A DNA stretch of 64,000 nucleotides from a bacterium (GTDB lineage Bacteria; Vulcanimicrobiota; Xenobia; Xenobiales; JADMJV01). This document shows, piece after piece, positions 1-9,583 of the stretch. The stretch is from contig JADMJV010000116.1 in NCBI GenBank assembly GCA_018780265.1, forward strand, positions 51,490 to 115,489. The letters run 5' to 3'. The notes under the pieces were generated by a model. The model saw nothing but the letters and a program-made list of their open reading frames with translations, had not been told where the DNA came from and did not search any database. A program made the translations under genes and the position numbers. Position 1 is the first letter of the stretch. Each line of letters starts with the position of its first letter.

Positions 1-3000
1 GAATCAGCATTTCGCGCAGGTCGCCTGGCTTGAGGTGAGCATCAGCATCGAGAGCTCCCACCACCCAGAGTTGATTGCGGGCGCGACTGGCAGCCACGTT
101 GTAGCGCTTGATAAACATGTCGCTGCGGCGCAGCGACAGCGCGTTGCTGTCGTCGGCCGTCTCTACCAGGGAGAGGAACATCACGTCGCGCTCATCGCCT
201 TGAAACTGGGCCGCGTTGCCGCACAATACGCGGCGTGATTGATATTCTGGCAGTGGCATATGCTGGGTGAGCATTTTGTCGACCAGCAAGGCTTGCTCTT
301 CACCGACCAGCGAAATCATTCCAACCGTCTGGCCGGCGTATTCGGGCTGCTCGGAGCAGGCCACGATCAAGGAGGCTACTTCCTCGGCCTCGACTTTGTT
401 TACTTTGCGTTGGTAGCTGCCGCCCTCCACTTTGTGGAAGTGGGTAGCTGGCCTCAGTTTGCCCTGGTTGGACTCGCGCAGAGGCTGGATTTCGCCCTGG
501 TAGCAGAGCTTGTTGGAGAAGGCGATAATTTCTGGCACGCAGCGGAAGTGTTCCACCAGGCGGATGGTGCCCCCAAAAGACTGACGGGCCAGGTCGTAGA
601 CTGAAGTCTTGCCGTCGTAAAGCTCTTTGTTGGGGATATCGTACAGGTGCTCTTCGATAAGTGCCTCGATTTTTTCGTAGGACATACCGACGGCCTCTGG
701 ACTGACTTGCTCGTTGTCGCCCACCACCAGCACTTCGCGACCCAGGGCAAAGGCAATCAGGCCGGTCACGTCACACTGGCTGGCTTCGTCCAGGATCACC
801 ACATCAAACAGGGTGTCGCCGGGATGGTAGCTTTCAGCCACCCGAGCCAGCGGCATAATCCAGACCGGAACGGCATCGCGACATTCGGACAGTTTTTCGC
901 GAGCAGTAGCCTTGAGTTTGGGCGCCCGCTTGCCTTTGCCGGATCCGATTTTGCGCATCAGATCGAGCCAGCCCACCAAAGCTTGCTGCTGCCGCACGCC
1001 TGTTCGTCTCAGTTGATTGGCCCAGGTTTTGTGCTCCACGTAGTGAGCAGTCGCCAGCCGTAGCTGGTTTTTGAGCAAAATGTTTTCTTGCTGCAACTGC
1101 TCGGGGTCGGTCTCGGCCCGTGCCTCAAGTTGCTGGGTCCATTGCCGGAATTTCCAGGCGGGTGCGGCCTCTCCGGGCGGATCGCTGCGGTCGTGGGGAG
1201 GGCGGTGGTCGCGAATGGCTCGCGCCCATTCGGGGGCAACCTCACGGATTTTATCCAGCAAGGCATTGCGCTGAGAGACCGGTTCTCGCAGAGAGTGAAG
1301 CTGCATCAGCCAGGCCCAGGCCCGTTCGTAAGCTTCCGGGTCAAGACTGAGCGTGGCCTGGCGCAGGCGACCAAGGATGCCACCCATGTCGCGGGGTTGG
1401 CATTGAGTCAGCAGTCGCTCCTGGGCTTGCAGGCGTTGGTTGTAGACGGTGGCGTCCAGGTCGGCCTTGCGTGACTGGATGGTGGGAATCAGGTAGCGCC
1501 GCGACGATTCGCGGATTCGGTAGAGTTCGCCAAAAAGACCGGTGTCAATGGGCACCCGATCGACGATGGCCGACCAGCGTAAACCCTGATCTTTCATGAG
1601 TCTGCGGCAGGCCTCCCACTCTGTCTCATACCAGGCCAGCGCGGTTTTCATTTGAGGGAGATAGCTGTAAGCGATTTCGTGGGCCGGTTCACCCAGGGCG
1701 TCAAAAGAAGGCGCTCCACGCGAGCCCATCTGGCGATCCCAGCGGCTGCGCAGCATTTGCTGCCCCTGGCGCAAGCGCAGTACGGCTTTGACGCCTTCGG
1801 CTTCTTCCAGGCTTTGCAGGCGGCTCTTGCCGTTCACTCGCACACTGCTCATCAGTTTTTTCCAGGGGCCGCTGATGAAGGTCCACATGCTGATGGACCC
1901 TTTGGTGCGCAGGTGGGCAATGATTTCATCGATCACGCGCAGAGCTTCGTCGTTGCTCATGTCGGTGTCAACCAGGGTGACGCCGGTTGACAATACGACG
2001 CGGTCGAGTTCCGCGAAATCATGAAGGGCGGTATCAATCGTTTGAGCCAGATCTTCCCAGGTTTGCTTGTGGGCCCCCCCCAGCATTCCCACGCGCATGC
2101 AGTCGAGCACCCATGAGCTTCCGTCCTGAATTTGGGTCACGGCCCGCTCCACCTGATCGAGCAGGCGCTGCAGTTGCTTGGATTCCTGCGAATCGTGATC
2201 CCAAAACTCTTCTCCCACGGAATCGCTGCTCTGCAGACCTTTCTTCTTGGCCACCAGTTCCTTGAATTGGAATTCTGAGATCAGTTCTTCGATCGGGGGT
2301 AGCACCTGGTCCAGATCGGCTTCTAACTCGGCTGGAACGTCGCGATTCAGACGGTAGAGTTGGCGAAGCTCCTCCTGGGTCAGGGGCAGGTCTACACCAG
2401 CTACCACGGGTCCTGGAATCCATTGGTGGCGACCGGCGCTCTGGTCGACCAGGAGTTGGGCGGCGCGAGCCGGACTCACGTTGTCCGCGCCCACCACGAT
2501 GGGTCGATATTCGTCCAGGCGTGCATTGAGTAGCTTGTCTTCGACGGCGGTGAGTTTCTGGCGCAATTCCCCCCGCCGATGCTCGTACTGAACGGCCAGC
2601 GCATCCAACTCGTCAGGGTCGCTGCTGGTGAAGCGGTTGACGATGCCTTTGACGGCCGCCTCCAGTTGATCGCGGCTCTCGGACTCTTGCTCCAAAACGC
2701 TGACGCACAGTGGACGAAGTTCCGGGATGACCATATCGCGAACGATGCGCAGGGCCTTGGAGGCCTGACTGGTGACCAGAATGCTCTTGCCTTCGGCCAG
2801 CAGATGGCCAATCAGATTGGCAATCGTGTGTGTTTTGCCCGTTCCGGGGGGGCCTTGCACCAAGACGGCTCCGGCACTGTGGAGACGCTTCAACACCCGC
2901 TCTTGTTCGGGATTGCTGGGCATGGTCAAGAGTAACTCGTGATCTTCCAGGTTGGTGGCACCACTGGGCGGACCCGGATCGACGCCCACGACCCGCACCA

Positions 3001-3731
3001 GCGAGGGAGGCAGTTCTTCCATGGTGGGCAGGGTGCGTAGGAACGTCTCGATGGCCTGTGTGAAGCTGGCACTGCGAAAGCCCAGATACAAGGTCGGTTC
3101 GCGTCGGGTGGAGGGCGAACTTCCGCTGGGCCAGAGTTGGTGCCAGAGGGCCGAGAAGAATTCGTTGGTGGGCTCTTTGCCGAGCGGGTGGGCTCCGTGG
3201 TTTTGGAGCAACTTGCGGGCCTGGGCCACGGCGTCTTCGCTGACTCCCAGGCGGCGCAGCAGTGGGATATAGAGCTCGCTCTCGCGATCCGTCTCGCGCA
3301 GCACGATTTCGCTGGTGTCGGCCAGGAATTCTACCTGGATCTTCTGCAATAGCAAGGGGTGTTCGATGGGGTCCTGGCCGTCCACCCGAACCACGCCGTC
3401 GCCCAGCACCAATTCTACTTTTTCTGATTCGCGCTCAATGATGTTGTTGAGCTCGAGAAGGTGGTCGAAGAGGGGGGCGGCCGGGTCCTTCTTGTCGGCC
3501 GGTTTGCGCACCCGCAGAAGGAAGTCGTCTCCAGGATCTTCTTCTCCCAGGCCGAGCCGACCGACTTGCAAAAATTTGCTCATGGGCAAGTCGATCCAGC
3601 GAAACTTCCAAGAGTAGGTCTTGAGGTTGAGACAGGGAGGCGAACTGAGTTGCTGCATGCCCGCCATGAAACGGAATAGCCGGGCTATCCGCTCGCGAGC
3701 AATCAACTGTTTTGCTTCGTTAAGTGCCATT
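1..3731 (-). CDS. Superfamily 1 (Upf1/Dna2-like) DNA/RNA helicase, 3' end missing
   Basis: The gene runs off the left edge; about 1243 codons are visible. Walker A GPPGTGKT lies near residue 293. The Walker B/motif II form DEASQCD near residue 980 is typical of the AAA_11/AAA_12 (Upf1/Dna2-like) SF1 helicases. Motif VI, YNVAASRARNQLWVVG, lies near residues 1209-1224. About 690 residues separate motifs I and II, including a charged, probably coiled-coil stretch. The first ~290 residues are a family-specific N-terminal region. The ATG at 3731 is preceded by a GAGGG ribosome site. The gene lies 29 bp downstream of pepF on the same strand, so it may be co-transcribed. Role (repair, RNA metabolism or phage defence) cannot be told from sequence. 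The helicase call is firm; the substrate is unknown. Confidence 0.9.
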
Positions 3732-3760
3732 CCCTCAGTCTAAGAACCCTTCGAATTCCA

Positions 3761-5572
3761 CTAGGAGACCTGCCTGCTAGCCAGCAATTTGGCCTTCTCT
3801 AGATTGGCGCGAATCAGATCGCAACCTCCCTGCCAGAAGGCAGGACTGGCGATATCAAATCCCAGCGTTTGCAAAAGCCTGGCCGGTGCCTGCGACCCCC
3901 CCGCTGATAACAATTCAAAATACTTGGGCAAAAACGATTCGCCTTCCTGACGATAGCGCGCATATAGCGCCAACACCAACAGTTCCCCGAACGCATAGGC
4001 GTAAACGTAGAAGGGTGTGTTGACGATATGGGGGATGTATAACCAGGTCCATTGGTGATCCTCGCCCAGAGTCAGCGAGGGACCAAACATTTCTTGCATA
4101 GCCTCCTGCCACATGACATTGATACGCTCCGTGGTCAGTTCGCCCTCCTGGCGGCGGGTTTCGTGCAGCCGGCGTTCAAATCGGAACATAGAGATTTGGC
4201 GAAAGACGGTGGCAAACGTGTCTTCCAACTTCTCGCAGATCAAGGCCAGATGCTCTTCGGGGTTTTCCAGGGTTTCTTGCACCTTCTCAAAGACCAGCAT
4301 CTCGGCGAAGGTGCTGGCCGTCTCGGCAAGAGGCAAAACCGGGTGGTAATCCAGGTAGTGATTTTGGGCGGCGCACAGGTCGTGAATCCCATGGCCGAGC
4401 TCGTGGGCCAGCGTCATTACATCGCGAGCTTTACCCGTGTAGTTGAGCAGTACGTAAGGATGATGGTCCGGGGTTACGGCTGCGCAAAAGGCACCGCTGC
4501 GCTTGCCTGGCTTGGGGGGCACGTCAATCCAGTCTTTTTCAAAAAAGGGCTTGACCATGTCACCCATCTTGGGGGAGAAGCGTTGGAAGGCAGAGATCAC
4601 CAGTTGACGGGCTTCGTTGTAGTCGATCTGTTGTTTTTGGGGCCGCAGGGGGGCATAGCGATCATAGTGAGCCAGACTGTCCAGTCCCAAAAGGCGGCGC
4701 TTCAGGTCATAGTATTCGTGGACGATGTCAAAATTCTTGACGCAGACCTCGGTCATTGTGTCGATTACGGCCTTGTCCAGTTCGTTGGACAGGTGGCGAT
4801 CGGACTCGGGGTGCTCAAAGCCCCGCAAGCGGTCCGAGATCTGCTTCTCGTGGAGCAGGGTGTTGTGAATAAAGGTCAGCACGTGGGCATTGTTCTGCAG
4901 TTCTGCGGCCAGCGACTGGGAGGCTTGCTGGCGCAAAGATCGGTCAGCATCGTAGCTGTAGGCCAGCAACTCGCTTTGAGTCAACTCCGTGGTCTGGCCC
5001 TCTTTTTCAAACTTGAACTTCATCCGGGAGGTCACTTCGGTAAACAGCCGTTTGAAGGCTCGACCGCGGCAGTTGGCCGTCTCTTCGAGCACGGTTTCCT
5101 CGGCCTCGCTCAGGTAGTGTTTGGCCAGGGCTTGCTGCTGTTCCAGATAGTGTCGGTATTTGTCCAGGCAATTGTCGCTGAGCAGCCTGTCGAAGCTTTC
5201 CAGGGGCAGCTTGGCCAGTTCCAGGTCAAAAAAGATCAGGTGGGTGCTGATTTTGCTGCCGATTTCACGAACCTTTTGAGTCAGCGCACCGCGAGCCGTG
5301 TCCGTGGTATCGGTGGAATAGTGCAACGATGCGTAACAGCCCGGTCGACTCTGGTTGCGCAATAGACCTTCATAGGCGTCAAGGGCCAGCAGCAACTCTT
5401 GGGAAGAGATGCCGGGCTGGCTGATTTTGCCACGGTAGATGGATTCAAACCGTTGGGCTTTTTCCAGGGCCGAGGTCAGATCTTGATCGATGCGGGGGTC
5501 ATCCACCGCATGATATAACTCGCTGAGGTCCCAACTGGGCAAACTGGGGGGGTCTTGAACACTTGTAGACAT
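3761..5572 (-). CDS. pepF: Oligoendopeptidase F, M3 family zinc metallopeptidase
   Basis: This 603-residue protein is the normal length for the M3B oligoendopeptidase F family, which cleaves short peptides in the cytoplasm. The zinc motif HELGHGIHD (HExxH) is present near residue 390. It is followed by the downstream metal-ligand Glu in a LAETASTFAEML segment, as usual for M3. The C-terminal part carries the conserved Tyr-rich stretch (PFYVYAYAFGELL) that shapes the substrate tunnel. No signal peptide is seen. The ATG at 5572 follows a GGAAGG-type ribosome site at longish spacing. It lies 80 bp downstream of the PEP carboxylase gene and 29 bp upstream of the helicase gene. Confidence 0.93.
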   Translation of the reverse strand: MSTSVQDPPSLPSWDLSELYHAVDDPRIDQDLTSALEKAQRFESIYRGKISQPGISSQELLLALDAYEGLLRNQSRPGCYASLHYSTDTTDTARGALTQKVREIGSKISTHLIFFDLELAKLPLESFDRLLSDNCLDKYRHYLEQQQALAKHYLSEAEETVLEETANCRGRAFKRLFTEVTSRMKFKFEKEGQTTELTQSELLAYSYDADRSLRQQASQSLAAELQNNAHVLTFIHNTLLHEKQISDRLRGFEHPESDRHLSNELDKAVIDTMTEVCVKNFDIVHEYYDLKRRLLGLDSLAHYDRYAPLRPQKQQIDYNEARQLVISAFQRFSPKMGDMVKPFFEKDWIDVPPKPGKRSGAFCAAVTPDHHPYVLLNYTGKARDVMTLAHELGHGIHDLCAAQNHYLDYHPVLPLAETASTFAEMLVFEKVQETLENPEEHLALICEKLEDTFATVFRQISMFRFERRLHETRRQEGELTTERINVMWQEAMQEMFGPSLTLGEDHQWTWLYIPHIVNTPFYVYAYAFGELLVLALYARYRQEGESFLPKYFELLSAGGSQAPARLLQTLGFDIASPAFWQGGCDLIRANLEKAKLLASRQVS

Positions 5573-5652
5573 CGATTAGCACTCGCCTTCCAACGGCGCA
5601 GGTTCCCATCCCGAGGGTGTAAACCCTGCTGAGGACGGTCGGAACTTCGCAG

Positions 5653-8283
5653 CTAACCGGTGGTGCGCAGTCCGGCCGCTACCCCCTGAATGGTCATGCG
5701 CAGGAGATTCCAGTAAAGTTCGAGCCAGTGGTCGTTTTCGCAACTGCGCAGCCGTCGAAAAGTCTCGACCTGGATCAGGTTAAGCGGGTCGACATAGGGG
5801 TTGCGCACCCGAATCGATCGCTCCAGCCATGGTTGGGCCTGCAACAGCGCTTCCCGGCCCGTAAGAGCCAGCACAACCTGTCGAGAGCGTTCAAATTCGG
5901 CCTCCAGCAACTGCATAATCGGGTTTGCCTGCCAGTCGCCCTCCAGCAGTTGGGTGTAGCAACGGGCGATCTCCATGTCGGCTTTGGCCAGGGCCAACTC
6001 GGCGTTGTCGATAACGGCTCGAAAGAAGGGCCAGTTTTGATAGAGTTCGACCAGGGACTCCAGAGGCACCGTCTGAAAGGCCGTACCCAATCCATACCAG
6101 GCTGGCAGAATGACCCGGTTTTGGGTCCAGGAAAAGACCCAGGGGATGGCCCGCAAACCGCTCAGGCCTTGCCTGGCGTCGCTGGGGCGCCGCGAAGGAC
6201 GTGAGCCGATGGCCATTCTTTCCACGCCCTGGATGGGTGTGGCATGTTGAAAGAACTCCAGAAACTGGGGATGCTCCACCAGTTCTCGATAGTGTTTTAG
6301 GGAGGCTTCGGCCAGGTCGTCGAGACGCTCTACCCAGGCCGTTGGGATATCCTGGACGGGAGCGTTACGCACTTCCAGCAGGCTCCAGAGCAGTTGTTCC
6401 AGGTGGCGGTGGGCAATGGGTTGGTAGTCGTAACGCTCGGAGAGAACTTCGCCCTGTTCGGTGAGGCGTAGGCCTCGAGCCGTGGTTTCAAAAGGAAGGC
6501 TCAGAATGCTGCGGGCCGCCGGGCCACCGCCGCGCCCCAGTGAGCCGCCTCGACCGTGGAAGAATCGCAGTTGCACGTCGTATTCGGCGGCCACCTGTTG
6601 CATGCGCTGCTGGCTGCGGTAGAGCCACCAGTTGGCGGCCAGGTAGCCACCGTCCTTGGTGCTGTCGGAGTAGCCGATACACACGACCTGAAGATCCTGG
6701 TGGTAGGTGCGCAGGTAGTCTCGATATTCTGCTTGCTCAAAGAGTGTGCGCAATACCTCAGGGCCGCGCTGCAGGTCGCTGATGGTTTCAAAGAGAGGTA
6801 CCAGGTCCATATGAACGCCCGGGGCAAAGCGTTGTTGCAGCCAGAGCAAGGCCATAATGTCCACTGCCTCGTGGGTCATGCTGAGAATGTGACAACCCAA
6901 TTGGTCGGACCCGTAGGATTCGTGATACCAACTGAGCAGGCGAAACAGGCTGACGGTTTCCTGGGCCATGGGCAACGAAGGCCGCACGATTTTGGGTTGG
7001 GCCTGGCGCAGACGGGCCATGCGCACTTCGGCGCTGGCCGTGGCGTAGTCGGGGTCCTCCAGCAGTTCACCCAGCACCTGATGATAGATCATAGACTCCT
7101 GGCGGATGTCCAGTTTGGCCAGATGAAACCCGAAGGTGGCGGTTTGCACCAGCCAGTCGTCCAGGCGTCGACACTGGCGCTGACCCAGGGAGCGCTGGAG
7201 CAACTGTAAGTCGGCCAGCAGTTGGCTGGAATGTACATAGGCTCCGGGCAGTCCCTGAGCCTGAGTGCTGCCCTGACGCACCTGGCGCAAGGCTTGCGAC
7301 AGTCTCCACTGAATGATGCGCAGCCAACGTCGATGGACTTCGAAAGCCGAGAACGGCTCCAACAAACGGGACAGCCCGGGCCATTGCCAGAGCGACTCCT
7401 GAACCTTTTGCTTGAGCTCGAAGCTGGCCTCCACGCGCACTTCCGACTGTGTGAGTCGGCTGAAGCAGCGGCGGGCCTGGCGCCAGTGCATTTTGAGAGC
7501 AATTTTGCGGTAATGGCGCAAGGTCTGAGCGGTGACTTCGCTGGTCACGTAGGGATTGCCGTCGCGATCTCCCCCCATCCAGGTGCCAAACTGTAAAAAG
7601 GCCGGCACCTCGAAAGACTCCCCCGGATAGTGGTGCTCCAGCGCCTGGTGCAGTTCGCGATGGAGACGGGGCACTACGTTCCACAATTTTCGTACGGTGG
7701 CCATGCCGCGAGCCACCTCTTCCATTACGGTGGGCTTGCGGGGGCGCAGCAGGTCGGTGTGCCAAAGCGTTTCGATGATCTCGCGCACCGAGGCTTCTAC
7801 CGAATGGCCTCGATCACCGCGCTGCAGCCAGCGACGGAGTCGTTGCAGGTGGCCACGCACGGCCCGACGCTTGGCTTCGGTGGGATGAGCCGTGAAAACC
7901 GGCTCCAGGAAAAGATGGTTGAGGCGCTGCTGGACCAACTCCGCGCTGATGCCCTGCCCGGCCATGCTGCCGATGGCCGCCTCTAAGGAGTCTTTGTGAA
8001 CTTTGCGCCGGCGCAATGTGCGCACGCGCTGACGGTCTTCGGCCAGATTGGCCAGGTCAAAAAAGAGGGTGAACGCCCGACAGATCAGCCACGATTGATC
8101 GATGTCCAGCTTTTTGAAGATCTCTTGAAGCTCCTCGGCCGCCCCGGGATCGCCCTGACGGCGGGCCTTGGCCAGGGCCCGCACCTGTTCTTCCAATTCG
8201 AGTGACTCGGGGCCCTCCAGTTGAGCGATGACCTGACCCAGCAGTCCGCCCAGCCAGCGCACTTCCTGGCGCAGCTCGGGCAT
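5653..8283 (-). CDS. ppc: Phosphoenolpyruvate carboxylase
   Basis: Catalyses PEP + bicarbonate to oxaloacetate, the anaplerotic feed of the TCA cycle. All signatures of bacterial PEPC are present: the catalytic His in TAHPTEAKRR (about residue 133), GGDRDGNP, GYSDSTKDGG, the mobile-loop Arg/Gly motif FHGRGGSLGRGGGP, GSRPSRR, and a C-terminal TTG close to the usual NTG. I chose the ATG at 8283, giving 876 residues, the family length. The frame stays open to 8418, but that extension overlaps the upstream gene and has no homology-like content. The start lies 4 bp after the stop of the HugZ-like gene, so translational coupling is likely. It is the last tightly spaced gene of the run starting with the permease. 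Confidence 0.97.
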   Translation of the reverse strand: MPELRQEVRWLGGLLGQVIAQLEGPESLELEEQVRALAKARRQGDPGAAEELQEIFKKLDIDQSWLICRAFTLFFDLANLAEDRQRVRTLRRRKVHKDSLEAAIGSMAGQGISAELVQQRLNHLFLEPVFTAHPTEAKRRAVRGHLQRLRRWLQRGDRGHSVEASVREIIETLWHTDLLRPRKPTVMEEVARGMATVRKLWNVVPRLHRELHQALEHHYPGESFEVPAFLQFGTWMGGDRDGNPYVTSEVTAQTLRHYRKIALKMHWRQARRCFSRLTQSEVRVEASFELKQKVQESLWQWPGLSRLLEPFSAFEVHRRWLRIIQWRLSQALRQVRQGSTQAQGLPGAYVHSSQLLADLQLLQRSLGQRQCRRLDDWLVQTATFGFHLAKLDIRQESMIYHQVLGELLEDPDYATASAEVRMARLRQAQPKIVRPSLPMAQETVSLFRLLSWYHESYGSDQLGCHILSMTHEAVDIMALLWLQQRFAPGVHMDLVPLFETISDLQRGPEVLRTLFEQAEYRDYLRTYHQDLQVVCIGYSDSTKDGGYLAANWWLYRSQQRMQQVAAEYDVQLRFFHGRGGSLGRGGGPAARSILSLPFETTARGLRLTEQGEVLSERYDYQPIAHRHLEQLLWSLLEVRNAPVQDIPTAWVERLDDLAEASLKHYRELVEHPQFLEFFQHATPIQGVERMAIGSRPSRRPSDARQGLSGLRAIPWVFSWTQNRVILPAWYGLGTAFQTVPLESLVELYQNWPFFRAVIDNAELALAKADMEIARCYTQLLEGDWQANPIMQLLEAEFERSRQVVLALTGREALLQAQPWLERSIRVRNPYVDPLNLIQVETFRRLRSCENDHWLELYWNLLRMTIQGVAAGLRTTG

Positions 8284-8287
8284 GTCT

Positions 8288-8986
8288 TCAGCCACGTGCG
8301 GCTTGCACCAGGCGAATAAATTCCTGGCGCAATTCCTGACTGTTGCGGCAGCGCTGGGCAAATTCCAGGCGTAGAGTTTGCTGCCCATCCACGCGCACCT
8401 GATAGCCGGCGCCGTCACAACTGACCATTTCAGCCTGAGTCACCGGCCTCTCCAGCTTCTGGCTGGCCAACAAAAGCAGCGCGTCGGCATGGTCTTCGTT
8501 CATGTGCTGGATGACTCCGGCAGCCAATGCCGCCACCGGGTCAGGTTGGGATTCTCGATATTCTTGAGCCGGCACCCAGCTCATCTCGCCAAAGCCTGCG
8601 ATATAGCGGACTCGTTCTACTTCCATTCGCCACAGGTGAAAGTCTTTGAAGCTGGCGTATTGTCGAGCCTGGGGATGAGCGGCCAGATAGGTTTCTAGCA
8701 GGTCTTGGGGGGCCCGGGTCAACTTGCCCAGCAGCGTGACCCGGCCACAAGCCAGCGGATCGAGTTGCGGCTGTGGGTCCCAAACCAGCAAGGAAGCTCG
8801 AGAATCCAGGCGCAGGTTTTGGGTGTGTTCGGCCAGTTCGCTGATGAGAAGCAGCGGTTCTCCCTGTTCGGTGGCGGCATACTGAATGAGCGAGCCATAA
8901 GGGTAGCCGTCGGCCAGGGTGGAGAGCGTCCCTGTGCCGCCGCGAACCAGGGTGCGACTTCGTTCGGCGTGGCTGAGTGCGCTCAT
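8288..8986 (-). CDS. HugZ-like FMN-binding split-barrel protein with DUF2470 domain
   Basis: A 232-residue protein of the pyridoxamine-5'-phosphate-oxidase-like split-barrel family. The N-terminal ~150 residues form the flavin-binding barrel (GTLSTL, YPYGSLIQYA, TLLGKL, YIAGFGEMSWV). The last ~80 residues match the DUF2470 domain, with the HMNEDHADAL motif characteristic of HugZ-type haem-handling proteins. HugZ members degrade haem or bind flavin/haem; which applies here is not visible. Its ATG overlaps the stop of the phosphatidyltransferase gene (ATGA), and its stop is 4 bp from ppc, so it sits in a coupled operon. Family call is strong, function less so. Confidence 0.85.
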   Translation of the reverse strand: MSALSHAERSRTLVRGGTGTLSTLADGYPYGSLIQYAATEQGEPLLLISELAEHTQNLRLDSRASLLVWDPQPQLDPLACGRVTLLGKLTRAPQDLLETYLAAHPQARQYASFKDFHLWRMEVERVRYIAGFGEMSWVPAQEYRESQPDPVAALAAGVIQHMNEDHADALLLLASQKLERPVTQAEMVSCDGAGYQVRVDGQQTLRLEFAQRCRNSQELRQEFIRLVQAARG

Positions 8987-9582
8987 TTTTGGCTATCCAA
9001 CTCGTGAATGGCTCGGCTGGCTCGACGCCAGCAGGTGTAGGCGCTGCCCACCAGGATGAGGGCCAGGGTGGCCGGCAACAGGTGAACGTCCCAGTGGGGA
9101 CGCCAGGCCAGCACCACGCCGGCCCCGATCAACAGTTTCATTCGCTGTTGCTTGGCCATGGGCCCGCCGAAATCAGCCGTGGCGCCGGCACCGGAGCAAA
9201 GGGTGCGAATGTAGGCCGTCAGCAAAGCCAACAGGCTGGCCCACAGTCCCAGTTGCACCATATCGCAGGCGTAGGCGGCCCCCACGATACTGAGCGTATC
9301 GGAGATGCGGTCGGGGAGTTCGTTGAAAATTTCACCGCTGGGAGACTTCTTGTTGTGCTCCACAGCCACCATGCCATCGAGCATGTTGCACAATAAGCGA
9401 CAGGTAATGCACACGGCGGCGGCCAGGTAGTGATGATAATAGAAGTTGGCCATGGCGCCCAGGCTAATAAAGACTCCGATGACGGAGATCTGGTTGGGGC
9501 TGAGGCCGGTGCTGGCGGCCCATTTGGCCAGGGTGCGGGCCCAAGAAGTGGTGCGTTCTTTGATGGGGCGACGATCGCTCAT
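8983..9582 (-). CDS. CDP-alcohol phosphatidyltransferase family membrane protein
   Basis: A 199-residue integral membrane protein of the family that transfers a phosphatidyl (or other phospho-alcohol) group from CDP-activated donors to an alcohol. The signature region reads NMLDGMVAVEH followed by SGEIFNELPDRISD. Compared with the usual DxxDGxxAR...GxxxDxxxD, the first and third Asp are Asn and the Arg is Val, while the second and last Asp remain. A subfamily with an NELPDR motif appears to exist, so this may be a distinct substrate class rather than decay. Several hydrophobic helices follow. It starts 1 bp after the permease stop and overlaps the HugZ-like gene. Lipid product unknown. Confidence 0.85.
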   Translation of the reverse strand: MSDRRPIKERTTSWARTLAKWAASTGLSPNQISVIGVFISLGAMANFYYHHYLAAAVCITCRLLCNMLDGMVAVEHNKKSPSGEIFNELPDRISDTLSIVGAAYACDMVQLGLWASLLALLTAYIRTLCSGAGATADFGGPMAKQQRMKLLIGAGVVLAWRPHWDVHLLPATLALILVGSAYTCWRRASRAIHELDSQK

Positions 9583-9583
9583 C

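Noticed and set aside
4052..5365. 437-codon open frame on the plus strand opposite pepF
   Set aside because: It is antisense to a clear M3 peptidase with all motifs; its composition (Gln/Val/Leu-rich) is the typical mirror of a GC-rich gene and it has no domain signature.
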